A stretch of DNA of 64,000 nucleotides from Nepenthes gracilis (GCA_033239525.1 BSYO01000003.1:10038001-10102000), one strand, 5' to 3'; counted from the first letter of the stretch, positions 11,746 through 24,620 are shown. Numbers and translations: made by a program. Notes: generated by a model from the sequence alone, not told the origin.

Positions 11746-12464
11746 TGTTAATATTTCCAACATTATTTAATTCCTTTAGAAGAATTTTTAAAACAAGTTG
11801 TCTACACTCTAATTTATACAATCAATCGTCTTCCATCCTTGATTCTTTAGAACTTGAACTCATAAGAGCACCTTCTTTTACACACAATCTTGCTATAATA
11901 TTTTTTGTATTTTTGGATGTGCTTATTTTATTTTCATTTAACCTTATAAGTCAAATAAATCAAAATCTCGAGCTCATCTATATTGCTTTCTTGAATATGA
12001 TATTGAATATGAATAATATTATTGTTATGACTCTATCTCAAATATATTTCATGGCTACCGTAATATCATCTTTTAGGAGTACAAAATATTTATTAACTTA
12101 TCAATTATCTACTGCGCACTTATGCATACTTTAAAATTTTCATTGATATGTTACTAGACCTATTATTTAATTATACTCCTACTACATTGATCTTAGATAT
12201 TTTTGTTTTAGATCTTATAAACAATCCTCTTACACTTATCTAGGATGTAGTTGTTTTGTCTATGGATCCACCTACACCTACTCAGAGTTAGATAATTTTT
12301 CTACTTGGCATTCCACATGGATACGTGACCAACCTTCTCATTTATGTGATTTCTATTATTTTATTGCACTTGCTATATTATATGAATGTATTACCTATTG
12401 AGAAATCAAATCTTATTCCTGCGAACAACAAGGATCAATGAAATTCTCACCCTTAAAAATACAG

Positions 12465-12905
12465 TAAATGGGATTTGGTAGACTTGACACCAAGAAAAAC
12501 AATTATTGAAAATAAGTTGATATATAAGATTGAAACTAAGTTTGATGATTTAGTAGAACATTATAAAACTTACCTTATTGCTCTTGGTTTTACCTTATAA
12601 AACTTACATTATAAAACATTATACGCCTTTAGTAGAACTTGATTTAGTAGAGCTTGATTTACTAAGTTTAATTCTACTATTTACAAATAGAGTTTCACAT
12701 CAAGTTCTTATGACTCAGTAAATTTTTTCACATATAATATTTGAAGGTTAGCTAGATTGCTAACCCTTTTAATAGCAATATAATTGTTATTGAAGATAAT
12801 TGTGATGATATCTAATTTATTAAAACTTTTTTATATCAACAGTTTAAAATAAATGATCTTAAAAATCTCAATTATTTTCTTAGTCTTAAAGTAACCCTAT
12901 ATTTT
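12465..12905 (+). pseudogene. Copia reverse transcriptase relic
   Basis: At about 12471-12600 the translation reads WDLVDLTPRK, then NKLIYKIETK, then EHYKTYLIALGFT. This is the start of the Copia RVT_2 domain (W.LV.LP.GK...K.VYKIK...ERYKARLVAKGF). Near 12841-12900 it reads QFKINDLKNLNYFLSLKV, the FKIKDLGELKYFLGIEV block after the YVDD box. The YVDD box itself is not recognisable between them. Stops and a deletion interrupt the frame. Confidence 0.75.
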
Positions 12906-13130
12906 ATGATAATTGTGCTATCATATGTGTTCACTTGCACTGTCATAATTGATAATAAGACTGTTTTCACTCTATTAAAATCAAATGTCAAACCTACTCC
13001 AAATAATTCTCCTTTGCTAGACTCAACTCATTATTGGCAACTAGCTAGAAAGATTATTTATCTAATTGTTACTCATAATATTAGTTATGTCGTTTATACC
13101 ATTACCTAGTTTATAGCTGCACTATGATCC
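12906..13130 (+). pseudogene. Copia RT to RNase H connection relic
   Basis: The open frame of 67 codons at 12906-13109 reads KSNVKPTPNN, then YWQLARKIIYLIVT and HNISYVVYTIT. These match the Copia motif YR.LVGSLIYLT.TRPDISYAV... that lies between RT and RNase H. The usual TRPD is changed to THN. Confidence 0.7.
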
Positions 13131-13179
13131 ACCTACTATGTTGTTATATTTCGTATACTTTACTCCTAATATTAATTAT

Positions 13180-13525
13180 GTGTTTTTTCTAATGCAAATT
13201 GGATTAGTAATCCTACAAATCAATGTTTTACTATTTTGGCTACCATTTTTTTTTGAAAATATCTATTATTTCATTATAAATTAAAAAGCAAAATGTCATC
13301 GCTCGTTTAAATATTAAAGCAGAATATCGTATCCTGACTGATATGATTGTCAAACTTGTTTGGTTACAATGGTTACTAGAAGATATAAAAGTTACACTTC
13401 CTAATACGATTATCCTATATTGTGATAATCAAAGTACCATATAAAATGTTTATGATAATATATTTTATAAGTGTACCAAATATATTAAAAATAACAGCCA
13501 TTTTATTATTAACATATTCAAAAAT
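13180..13525 (+). pseudogene. Copia RNase H relic
   Basis: SNANWISNPTNQ near 13183 corresponds to SDADWAG.PDTRRST, with the catalytic Asp changed to Asn. KAEYRILTDMIVKLVWLQWL (about 13315-13375) corresponds to the (E)AEYRALA...E..WL..LL block. YCDNQSTI near 13420 matches the YCDN.SAI motif and TKYIKNNSHFI the TKHIEID.HFV tail. Frameshifts separate the blocks. This supports a complete 3' half of a Copia pol in the past. Confidence 0.75.
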
Positions 13526-13526
13526 G

Positions 13527-13685
13527 TTGTAAACATATATATTTTTGTAAGTATTATTTTTTATATAAGTTTTATAGTGATTACTGCATATAAGTTGTCT
13601 CCCATTATAAGATATAGATAATGAGTTAGGTAGTATTTTCGTTTAAATTTGTGTTCTCTATACACTTATTATTTCTAACATTATT
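13527..13685 (+). repeat. 3' LTR remnant of the Copia relic
   Basis: Begins soon after the RNase H tail and matches the segment before the primer site at 10948. The end is inferred from where that similarity stops. Confidence 0.55.
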
Positions 13686-15169
13686 ATACTAAATTTATAT
13701 GAAAAAATCTAGAAAGAAAAAAAAATTGGTAAATAAAAAGGTATTGTACTTTTTAAACAAATTTGATGATAAAATCAGAGATGACTATACTTTTTTTAAA
13801 ATTATAATTAAAATTTTAGTAAAAATGTCATATATACAACAAAACTAATGAGCCAAAATTACATAATATAACCTTTGACCCAATTCCTCTACTATCACCA
13901 ATAATATTAATAACCTTTGTCATTAATATTTGTTAATTAATTAAATGTGACATTAACGAGCTTACGAAATATTAGTATAGGTTAATCTACGCAGTGTAAT
14001 CAATACCATATGCTCAAAGTGAGAAAATTTGTGTATAAATTACCTTTGTATATGATCACTAAATTATTAAATATCACACCATGATTATCATCAGTATGTG
14101 CCACCACCCTTGGTTTTTCCCTTTCCAAAACAGCCACAAAAAATTTGGCCATCACGGCACCACCGGCCACCACTATCTTTCTAGTCACCACCCCCTCACC
14201 CCCAGCCGCCGTCTCCATATCGCATAGCTTGTTATTTTAACTCATATTGGAGCATATTCCAAATAGAAAATAAAATGGATAACTTTTTCTAACAAATTCT
14301 TCAAAAATCTTACTTGAATGTGACAAAAACATAACAAAAAACCTTACTAAATTGTTACCCTGACAATTTATGACCTTAGACCATTGAGAATATTAATTAA
14401 AAACATAGCTTAAAAAAAAGAGAACATAACATAAGATAAGTTCGGGAGTGGTAGATACCAAAAATAGCCATTAAGCATAGCCTATGTTTCATCCTTGATT
14501 GCAACTTTGCAAAAGTTTTACAACGATATAGTTAGAATTTATAACTATCAGTATAATTTTTTAAAAAATAATGACAATAATCTATCTATTTATATATATT
14601 AATATTTGCATCTCATCGATTTAGTCGCAATTATGGACTTCTCTATGTCGATATTCTATTTATTTTTTGACTCTTTTGCTTGTCACCCCACAAAGTGTAT
14701 TAAAGTAAAGAGTTGGATGATATTTTCATTAATAAAATATACTTTGTATTTAATTGATATTCTCCACCAATAAGAAAGTTATGTACAGAAAGTGATCTAA
14801 TTTTCTAGGGTAAAAAAAAAAAAGGAATGGTAAATGTCTAAAATAACGTCGATTAATTAGGTCCGATATATGGCGAGAACCTTTTTTGGTGGGGGGTTCA
14901 CTAACCATGCACGTAAAGGCGAAGAAGCATTCTGTGGCTTGACTCGCAGGCCAAAAGCAACCCTAATTATATATGTAGCACAAAAAATTATTAAACTACA
15001 CTTGATTTTTTTATAATTAATTATTGATATATGGTGATATAATTATATTTTAATATGAGAAAATCATTCTTATTATCTGTGTTATACTTTTATTTTTTAG
15101 TTAACTATCAAATAAACGTTTGGATATTATAGACATTAGACAACTCAAAAGAATACGCCTTTAAAATTA
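13686..15169. other. AT-rich spacer, no gene supported
   Basis: The only notable frame, on the minus strand at 14000-14218, starts METAAGGEGVVTRK. It has no recognisable domain and no promoter or splice context, and I regard it as chance. The GC-richer patch around 14095-14220 that supports it is short. A G-rich stretch at 14886-14960 is unexplained. Confidence 0.45.
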
Positions 15170-15765
15170 TTAGACAAATGGTGCGACATATAAGCTGAAG
15201 GACACCACTTGAGCAATCAAGCATTAAAAAATCATAACAAGTCGTTTAAATATTATATATAGGTAGCGGCTAAGTCAATTCAATAATTGTAGTCAGACGG
15301 TTCTACTATTAAATTGAGGCGGCCGTTATATACGTGGATAATGCCCCTCACCACTAAAATGAAGCGACACATGCCCTTATATTGATTCCAAACACTCACC
15401 AATCAAATAACACCTCTAAATATAAGTAAACACTCTCCCATAAAGAAAGATGGATGACAATGAAAATGAGGAGATGGACGAGAGACAACAACGTCTAAGA
15501 TCGACAACAAAAGTCAAACACTCTACCAGCAAAGTACAAAAATAGCAAAGCCACTCTACTAGTTCAGTACACTAAATGGAGTATTGTCTTTCATACAAAC
15601 ACCCATCCTCGTTATCTATAAATTCTCGCATTTACTTTCTCACATCTTTCTCATCTGAATAAAAAGGTTCCTGATTTAAATGTCGAAAGATATATCAAAA
15701 AATAAGTCTCGTATACCTCACACATCTTATTTGTTTTATTATGATGTGTAAAATTTATATTTAAA
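15170..15765 (+). repeat. LTR-like fragment related to the one at 9.4-10.25 kb
   Basis: It contains CTATAAATTCTCGC (a TATA box, about 15618), a T/C-rich leader with TTTCTCACATCTTTCTCATC, and then CTGATTTAAATGTCGAAAGATATA near 15672. The same TATA, leader and ACTTAAACGTCAAAAGATATA order occurs at about 9979-10190. Sequence further left contains CACC and CAAACACTC repeats but no clear start. It is probably a solo or truncated gypsy LTR. Confidence 0.45.
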
Positions 15766-16108
15766 ATTATAAAAATTGGACTCATTTTTGCTTGGATCTT
15801 TAAACGTGGCGAGATGGCTATCTAATTTGTATGTTAATTCGGATCCTCGATACATATAATGATTAAATTTTAAAATTTAAAAAATATTTAAATAATTTTA
15901 AATATATTTTTATTATAAAATTAAATATTTAATAAATATTAATATTTTAAAAATTTATAAAAAAATAATAACATAAGATTTTTATCTTAAAATTTTTACT
16001 GTTAAATCGTAAAATTACTCGTCAATTTTTTTGTCACATCTTCTCTAATTAACACCTAATTTATTATATTAACACATACCAAAAATTAAACATCAACATC
16101 ATACATTA
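15766..16108. other. AT-rich spacer
   Basis: Very AT-rich, no gene. It is the left flank of the SIRE-type element. Confidence 0.5.
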
Positions 16109-16113
16109 AAAAT

Positions 16114-17135
16114 TGAAATAGGACTTGTGTCCTAAATTATACAATTAAGTTTCAACCCCAGTAAAAATAACGAAAGCAGTAAAAATTAAATATTCAATAC
16201 ACGTAAAGAATATTTAATTCTAGATACTAATGATACTAACAAGTATGCAAAATATAAATGAGTATAAGTAATAATAAAAAGACACGATTTTTGGTGACGA
16301 AGGAAAAACTCGATACTCACACCCACGATAATCGAGAAAAACTCTCTAGGTTTCAACGGCCAGGAAAATAATGCACTATAAAAATCAACTTACAGACCAG
16401 GTGGTAACGATGCGCTAACCTAGCCAACTTACTCCCGTCTTGTAATCCCTACAAAGGCACTCCTTAGATTTGCCCGCGACAACGGAACCGGACACCTTTC
16501 GGTCTTCACGTCAATCTTTCCCTTGAGCAACTTGAATTGCCGAATACGATCGGGTCTCCTTCATCAACGAACAAACGTATCCAACGAAGGTTGAAGAATG
16601 GAAGTGTTTAAATAGTTAAGAGAAAGTGAAGAGAAAACTTGTTAGAACACGAAGTTTAAACTCGTAAATTTTTGTTTTCTCAAGAGAAGCAAGATCAATG
16701 GAGTATAAACAACGTTCTTCTCAAGTGGGAGACGAAACTTGTCTGCCAAGAGTCTTGGGGTTTCAAAATTATAAGACAAGTATTTATATAGGGCGAAAAA
16801 AAACACATTAAAAAAGTGGCCCGTTGTCGTGGCGCACGAGCACGGAGGGGGCGAGCAGTGAGCGGGCTCTTTCTGGATTTTGCACTCAAGCGCTTGGTGA
16901 GTGCAATGCTTTTGATTTTTCGAGTCAAGCGGGTAGAGAGTGCACAGAGAGCGCGGGGCTTCTGGATTTTGGGCTCGAGCGAGTGGAGAGCTCGCGGTAT
17001 GCGAGGTATCCCTGGAAGTCGGAACGGATATCAATGGATATGTGTTGATACTGTATCTCGACAAGCCATAACCCGACATCGATATAATAGAACATATGAT
17101 CACAGAATATGCCAATTAGAAAAATGACTCTAACA
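16114..17135 (-). repeat. 3' LTR of the SIRE-type element
   Basis: On the plus strand it begins TGAAATAGGACTTGTG and ends CTCTAACA, so on the element's strand it runs TGTTAGAG...TTTCA. It matches 24820-25836 throughout. Open frames in it (about 16640-17130, both strands) are by-products of LTR sequence and not genes. Confidence 0.92.
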
Positions 17136-17152
17136 ATCTTTCCCTTTGTCGA
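17136..17152 (-). other. Polypurine tract of the SIRE-type element
   Basis: On the minus strand the bases just before the 3' LTR read GACAAAGGGAAAGAT. This purine run is the expected primer for plus-strand synthesis. Confidence 0.75.
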
Positions 17153-17686
17153 TTCCATGACAAAATCCATAAAGTAAATAAATATAAGTGAAGTACGGGT
17201 TCAGACACCACCGAGATAGAACCCGTGTACATAAAAATCTACGCCTAGTGAGAAATAAAAGATACAAAAAAATGTAAAAATCTACATTAGTACTGCTGTG
17301 TCGATGTGGTGACGGCTGCGTCGACATTGTAGTAGAGTTGCCTAGTCAAGCAAGGTTAGTACAAACAATGCAGAATATAATATGATAGAACAAAGAAAAC
17401 AACATGCAGTAGTAAAATTAATGAGATACAAGCAGTACTGAAATTTAACAGAAATAACAAGTCTCCCCCTTACATAAATAATAAATAACAAGTTTCCCTC
17501 TAACATAAATAATAATGTCTCCCCTAATGTCCCACTATCAAAATGAACCAGATCTCTCCCTTTTTGTCAAGAAGAGCCAAAGAGAGGGGATCACTCAGAA
17601 GCGGAAGAATCGTTGGAGGGTGGAGAACCATAATGACACCGCCATCACTGAAGCTCAGCCTTCTGGGTAGCCAAACGATCATATAA
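17153..17686 (-). other. 3' untranslated part of the SIRE-type element
   Basis: No coherent coding. It contains two near-copies in tandem (about 17455-17522) of a unit reading AACAAGTCTCCCCCTTACATAAATAATAA on the plus strand. Short minus-strand frames here are out of phase with the third ORF. Confidence 0.5.
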
Positions 17687-18740
17687 CTACTCAAAACCAG
17701 CAAGTATGTGCGTCTGTAACTGAGATTGGGAAGCAAGAACCCGCTCTTGGGAGGAATACAGACGCTCAAAACGATCGACAAGACGAGACAACTGACGCAT
17801 CAGAGCGGCTGAGGAAGATGTAAAGTGCCGATGAGGAGCAGACGGTCCAGGACCCGATGGGTTAGTGAAGGACGAGGTAGAGCATGATGAGCCATCGTCG
17901 GGCGGTGGAGGAGGCACCGCAGGGAGAGGTTCATCGAACGGCGCCTGGGGGTCCACAACAAAGTGACATGCGTGGGACTGACTCTGAGCAAAAGTAGTGG
18001 AAGTGATGGGGTGGGCGAGTTAGAGACGAGGAAAATCGAAAAAGGGGTGACCGAGCTCGGCAAGTAACCGCTGAATGAGGCACCCATGTGGAATATTGTC
18101 CTCTTTACGGGCGGTGAAGTGGGAAATAATGTGAGTGATGATGTGGAACGACAAATCAATGGGCTGACCACTCAATAGAATATACAAGAATAATGCTTTG
18201 TCTATGAGAATGGACAAGAAGTGAGAGACAGAAAATAGGTTCGTAAGCATGATGCGGCTCACGACCAGACGCCGGGGAGAGAGGTAGGAGGTCATAAAAG
18301 CTTTTCTATTCCATTCCATAGGAGCACCATGGAGAAATGTGGCAACCTCATTTGGACGAGGCTAGGAGAATGGAGGAAAGGGGTAGGTTGGGTTTGTCAC
18401 CCGAGGAAGGCCAAGAACGCCGGCAAGAATATCAAAAGTAATGTAAATGTGTGCCCCTCGCAAGAAGGTGGAGAAGGAATCGAAAGAAATCTCGTAAATA
18501 TTAGAGTAAAATTCTTGAATGAGAATAAGGGACGGAGCAATCAAACCGGTGACGGCCGGCTCCCAACAGCGGTCAGTGAAGACCAAAGATATGGAAAGGT
18601 CGAGAGAGTCAAGGTGGACTTTCCATTCAAGGGAGAGTTGCCGATGGGACATGTGGGTGGTAAATAGTGTCTCTGCCTCTGGATTGATAAAGCGATCGAG
18701 AGCGGAGAGCCACTCGGCCGTGTGCGTTTGCCACTCGACT
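17687..18740 (-). pseudogene. Third (env-position) ORF with a plant transposon-type domain
   Basis: Downstream of RNase H one minus-strand frame continues from about 18740 to 17687, broken only by TAG at 18362-18364 and TAA at 18020-18022. The first part, [14 protein letters not shown]... then [20 protein letters not shown] and LRGAHIYITFDILAGVLGLP, resembles the 'putative plant transposon protein' domain (VREFY.N......VRG..V.....I...L..P). The middle part (DLSFHIITHIISHFTAR, then IPHGCLIQRLL) continues that fold. The tail is proline/serine-rich (PAVPPPPPDD) and ends in a short helix with a leucine/arginine pattern near 17690-17790. I see no signal peptide or transmembrane segment typical of envelope proteins, so 'env-like' describes position only. 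Confidence 0.65.
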
Positions 18741-18851
18741 TACGCGCTAGAAACTTTCTCGGGGTCGACATCTAAAAAAAATATAAGGACATTAAAATCA
18801 GAAAATATCGAGGCGTGGGTCTTCCTTAGCGTGTATGAATATGTGTGTATA

Positions 18852-19862
<1,011 letters not shown>

Positions 19863-19869
19863 ACGCTAT

Positions 19870-20280
19870 CTAAGGGTTTGATGAGAATGTCTGCCAGTTG
19901 ATGTTCGGTTGGAGTATGTGCAAGTGATTGACTCGAGTTTTCACAAGATCACGAATGAAATGATGTCGAATATCGATATGTTTGGTGCGGGAATGTTGGA
20001 CAGGGTTTTTAAAAATATTTATAGCACTAGTATTGTCACAGTAAATCTGCATAGTGTCCTGGACAATACCGTAGTCAGGAAGTATTTGCTTCATCCATAG
20101 GAGTTGTGTGCAACAACTTCCCGCGGCTATGTATTCGGCTTCGGCCGTAGATAATGAGATGGAGTTTTGTTTCTTACTCATCCACGCCACCAGGTTGGAG
20201 CTGACATAAAAACACCAACCGGAGGTACTCTTCCGATCTTCAATATTTTCTGCCCAATCGGCATCGGAGTATCTGGCCAA
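19870..20280 (-). pseudogene. SIRE-type Copia RNase H
   Basis: The 136-codon frame reads YSDADWAENIEDRKSTSG at its start, then STAEAEYIAAGS, YCDNTSAINI and TKHIDIRHHFIRD. These hold the catalytic Asp, Glu and Asp of Copia RNase H plus the conserved TKHI tail. It is in the same frame as the RT to its right, so they were one polyprotein. It removes the RNA strand during reverse transcription. The domain looks intact by itself but is cut off from RT by stops. Confidence 0.85.
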
Positions 20281-20427
20281 AGCGAAATTTAAGTCGTTAG
20301 AGAAGAAAATCCCAAAATCAGACGTACTGTTGATATATCGAATAATAAGCTTAACATCACTTAAATGGGATTCTTTTGGATTAGATTAATAACGGGCGCA
20401 GACACCGACACTAAATACAATGTCGGG

Positions 20428-21180
20428 TCAGCTAGCTGTCAAATACAGGAGACTATCGATCATGTTTCTATAAAGAGATGGATCGACGCTCTTACCCGCA
20501 AGATCACGATCCAACTTTGAGGAAGTGCTCATGGGTGACCGAGTATGTTTGGAGTTATCAAGATTGAAATGTTTGATATGTTCCTTGGCATATTTGGCTT
20601 GGGAAATTAAGGTACCGTGAGAGAGTTGCTGAATTTGTAAGCCAAGGAAGTATGTAAGTTCTCCTATCATACTCATTCCGAATTCTGAGACCATGAAGTC
20701 GGTAAGGGAATGAGCACGGGAGTCTACAGTAGCGCCAAAGACGATGTCATCAACATAAACTTGGGCTACCAATATACATTTTTTGGTTATTTGGACAAAT
20801 AAAGTTTTATTAACACTGCCTCGAACAAAACCATGATAATAAAGGTACGATGTGAGACGTTTGTACCAGGCTCTAGGAGCTTGCTTAAGGCCGTAGAGAG
20901 CCTTTTTTAGCTTGTACACATGATCCAAAAATGTAGGATTCACAAAACTTTTCGGTTGTTCTACATAAACCTCTTCTTGAATGAACCCATTTAGGAATGT
21001 ACTTTTGACATCCATTTGGTACAGTTTAAAGCCCATGCTACACGCAACAGATAGAAGAATACGAATAGACTCGAGACGGGCCATAGGGGCAAACGTCTCG
21101 TCATAATCAATGCTTTCTACCTAAGTATATCCTTGAGCAACAAGGCGAGCTTTTATTTCGGGTGATATTCCCATTTTCAT
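20428..21180 (-). pseudogene. SIRE-type Copia reverse transcriptase
   Basis: From 21084 the frame reads LLSVACSMGFKLYQMDVKST, FLNGFIQEEVYVEQP, VYKLKKALYGLKQAPRAWY, then VAQVYVDDIVFGA with the catalytic YVDD box kept. It ends LGLQIQQ... and SLYRNMIDSLLYLTAS. This is the RVT_2 domain. The N-terminal part lies beyond 21084, where stops appear (for example near 21120). The reading frame is shifted by two relative to the integrase frame, so one frameshift lies between about 21180 and 21950. Confidence 0.88.
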
Positions 21181-21947
21181 CGATTTTATTTTTGAATATT
21201 CACTTGGTCCCAATGACATTTGTACGGGTAGGACAGGGAACCAAGGACCATACATCATTTCTCACAAATTGATTAGGTTCCTCATGCATGATATTTGTCC
21301 AGCACTCATCGAATAAGGCCTCTTCTACCTTTTTTGGTTAGATGTGAGAGACATAACAGGTATAGGCGAGCTGATTTAGAATGCGACGATGCAGCCTCAT
21401 ACCTTCATTAACATCGCCTAACATAAGGTCCTTTGGATAATTAAGCTTAACTCTAACAGAAGGTTCCTTTGTAGAAATGGTGATAGGAGTTACTTGCTCA
21501 ATATCGGGAAAAGATATGTTGGGTGAGGAGTCATCATGATTATCTTCTTTATTCTTCTTTATTCAAACACTCAGTGCTTTCAGGATGATCATGGGGAGTG
21601 CCATTCACAACAACATTTATGGATTCCATAACCGTTTGAGTGCGTAAATTGAAGACTCGATAGGCTCGACTAGTTAGAGAATATCCCAAGAATATTCCTT
21701 CATCACTTTTTAAGTCGAACTTCCATAAGTTTTCCTTATCACGTAGAATAAAGCATTGACAGCCGAATATATGGAAATATTTAACACTGGGTTTCTTTCA
21801 TTTCCAAAGTTCATAAGGGGTTGTTTCTGTCCCAGGTCTTTGGTAGACCCGATTGATTATATGACAGGCCATTCTCACAGCTTCGTCCCAGAAGTGTATG
21901 ACAATATTTTTACATTGCATCATAGTTCTGGCCATTTCTTGAATAAT
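21181..21947 (-). pseudogene. Integrase C-terminus and IN-RT linker, decayed
   Basis: This stretch links the integrase core to RT. Pieces such as RNPVLNISIFGCQCFILRDK-like residues on the minus strand near 21720-21780 correspond to the Copia integrase C-terminal region. The frameshift that separates the IN and RT frames is here. No other gene is seen. Confidence 0.45.
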
Positions 21948-22560
21948 CTAATTTTTACGTTCAATAATCCCATTTTGCTGAGGGGTGATGGGGGAAGAAA
22001 ATTCATGGTGAATTCCTTCATCATTACAAAATGTTTCAAAATTGAGATTCACAAACTCCTTACCATGGTCACTATGAATTCTAATGATAGAAGTTTCTTT
22101 TTCATTAGTGAGTTTTTTACATAAGATTTTTACTTGGTCAAACTTGTCATATTTTTTATGAATAAGATCTATCCATGAATACCTAGAATAATCATCCACA
22201 ACCACTAATATATACTTTGTGCCACCTAAACTTTCAGTTCTAGAAGGCCCCATAAGATCCATATGAATTAATTCAAGAGGCCGAGATGTGTGGATGTCAC
22301 TATGAGATGAGTGACTTGTTCTAATTTATTTTCCTAATTGACAAGGACCACACACATGATGTTTTAGATTTGATAGTTTTGGGAGCCCTTCAACACAACT
22401 CTTCTTCAAAATTTTTAATAAGCTTTTAAAATTTAAATGGCCAAGGCGTTGATGCTACAATTCTGTGGTGTCAATTTTAGCAGATTTGCATTCAAGAATG
22501 TTATTTGGCTCGATACCATAAAGATTGTCAGGAGTTCTCTTGCCCTTTAAAACAATTGAG
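21948..22560 (-). pseudogene. SIRE-type Copia integrase
   Basis: Near 22320-22460 the frame reads HQRLGHLNFKSLLKILK and later CGPCQLGK, the HHCC zinc-binding GAG-pre-integrase region. The core from 22262 reads MDLMGPSRTES (first Asp), RIHSDHGKEFVN (second Asp) and PITPQQNGIIERKN (Glu), so the D-D-E triad is visible. Stops interrupt it, for example after CQLGK and after ERKN. It would insert the cDNA into chromosomes. Confidence 0.88.
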
Positions 22561-23012
22561 CCATTTGTGTCATAGATGGAGCATTTATCTTGAAAAAATT
22601 GGATCTCGAAGTTGTCATCACAAAATTGACTAATACTCAGGAGGTTAGATTTTCACCCTGATATATACAAGATATTACAGGATTTTAAGAATCCAGAGAT
22701 ACATATCAAGCATCGACTAAGAATAGAGGCTCTTGAGCCATCACCAAAGACAACCGTCCCATTAGGATGGTCTGACATTGAGGAGAACATGGCTTTATTT
22801 TCACACATGTGTCTAGAGCATCCACTATCCAAGTACCACAGAGATTGATTTTGAGCTTTTAAGGCTATGTGAGCAACATGGTAATGATATGTTTTTGAAG
22901 AGTTTTTCAGCTCACTTTTCTTTACCCAAATTTTTCTCCCCGAATTTATTTTCTGATTTAACATTTTTACCTGTTCATTCAATTGCTGAATGTGATCAAC
23001 AAGTTTATTCAT
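22561..23012 (-). pseudogene. SIRE-type Copia protease
   Basis: The frame at 23012-22653 holds SLWYLDSGCSRHMCE, the aspartic protease active-site D-S-G of Copia elements, followed by VVFGDGSRA. It is in frame with gag and integrase. A stop follows at about 22653. The enzyme would cut the Gag-Pol polyprotein. Confidence 0.85.
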
Positions 23013-23021
23013 TTTTAACTC

Positions 23022-24620
23022 TTATCTTTGGCCGTACAGAAGATTCATGATGTAGCATTGAGGACGAATGTGATCAACTTTTTCACACGCATGACAGGTA
23101 GGCACAAACTTAGGTATGGAAGAAATATTCATAGATCGTTGATTGAAATTGATAAAAGACTTGAAAGTTTTTGATGATTTGTTTATGACCTTTTGATTAT
23201 GTAGATTAGGTAAATGAGTTGAGCCAAATCTTTTCTCCACATGTTGAGGCACGGTCTTAATGACTTTGGGTGTGGTAATATTTTTGAGTGGAATTTGTGT
23301 GGCGGGAACAAATACAGTTTTAAGTTGTGGACGATGTTGGGAGATTTTCTCAACATATCCCAAACCCTTTTTATTTTCAACCACTTTTTTAATCCCCAAC
23401 ATATGATCAAATTTTTGGGTTCCACTTAAGAATTTTTTCAGATCGTTCTTAGTGTTCTCAAGCTCCACTTCTAGAGTCTTAATTTTAGCGATTAAAGAGT
23501 TATTTTTTACTTCCAGATCATGACGATTAATAGTGGCACCCTTCAAGTTTGTTATAACTTCTTCCTTTTCTTTTTTCAGGTCGATGAGTTTATTATTTAA
23601 GCTTTTATTCATTTTCTTTACTTTCAAGCATTCTCTAAAAAGTTTATCATATACTTCTTGAAATCCTTCAAAATCGCTATAAGATTCTTCATGAGAAGAA
23701 TCTGACTATTCAGGAGGTGCACTGGTGGCTTCGTCACCACTGATTATAGATGTCTTGAATGCCATATAATTTACTTCATCATCTTTGGAGGATTATTCAT
23801 TGTGATTTGCATCATCTTTATCATCCGTTAGAGACACATTTAAAACTTTTCCTTTTTGATGCTTAAAATTTGGACACTCAGTCCGGATATGACCGAAACC
23901 GTAGCATTCATGGCATTGGATTCCTTAAGATTTCTTATTTTTAACATCTTTAATTTCCTTTTTATCCTTTTTGAATGAAGTGTGAGATAGATCAGTTCCT
24001 TTGGAAGTTCGTTTGCTGTTCTTAGTTTTGAAGAATTTCTTAAAATTTTTTACGAACAGAGCAAAATCCTTATCACTACATGACTGATCGTCCGAGTGAC
24101 GATCTTTCTCTTCCTTTACTATTTTCAGGGCAATTGATTTGTTTCTTTTGGATTAGGGAAGAGTGTGCTCATAAGTTTGAAGGGACCCTACAAGTTCTTC
24201 TATTTTTAATTTATCTAAATCTTTGCTTTCTTCAATGGTAGTAACTTTTGGTCTAAATCATTCAGGCAAAGATCGTAGAACTTTTCGGATAATTCTATTT
24301 TCAGGAATACGTTCTCCTAAATTCAATGTAGAATTCACAATGTCGTTCAATTTAGCATAAAATTCATCAAAAGTCTCGTCATCTTTTATTCGTATATCTT
24401 CAAACTTAGTGGTGAGCATTTGTAATTTTAAATTTTTAACTAGTTTAGTGCCTTCGTGGGTAATTTCAAGAATATCCCATACTTTTTTTGATTTTTCACA
24501 CATAGAGATGCGTTTAAATTTTTCAAAAAAAATAGTTATAAAAATAGCATGTAACCCCTTACTATTCTAATTATATGCATCAAGTTCCTCTTTAGTCCAC
24601 AAAGATAAGATTTTTGGTTC
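23022..24620 (-). pseudogene. SIRE-type gag with two CCHC zinc knuckles
   Basis: The UBN2-type capsid region is seen at 24503-24258 (KKVWDILEITHEGT, then FDEFYAKLNDIVNS, then KVLRSLPE). A first zinc knuckle, CHECYGFGHIRTEC, lies at about 23890-23931. A Lys/Glu-rich coiled coil follows (KKMNKSLNNKLIDLKKEKEE, 23627 down to about 23430). A second knuckle, CHACEKVDHIRPQC, lies near 23050-23095. Both fit C-X2-C-X4-H-X4-C. All parts share the protease frame with several in-frame stops. The coiled coil and second knuckle are typical of SIRE-type gag. Confidence 0.85.

Larger units (their letters stand above)
10785..13685 (+). mobile_element. Decayed Copia LTR retrotransposon
   Basis: A plus-strand Ty1/copia relic about 2.9 kb long. 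The sequence ending near 10945 matches 13527-13685: both have AAGTATTATTTTTTAT, TCTCCCATTATAA or its variant, AATGAGTTA and CTTATTATT in the same order. They are the LTR remnants. A decayed Met-tRNA primer site follows the first. Integrase, reverse transcriptase and RNase H relics follow in Copia order. Gag and protease are not recognisable and the interior is shorter than in a full element, so it has suffered deletions as well as stops. Confidence 0.75.

Noticed and set aside
14000..14218. Minus-strand frame METAAGGEGVVTRK... as a gene
   Set aside because: No domain, short, composition-driven, and no promoter or splice context.
16642..17327. Several overlapping frames on both strands
   Set aside because: They lie in the 3' LTR of the SIRE-type element, and matching frames in the 5' LTR differ by stops.
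17687..18740. True retroviral envelope protein
   Set aside because: No signal peptide, transmembrane segment or cysteine pattern; only the genomic position is env-like.
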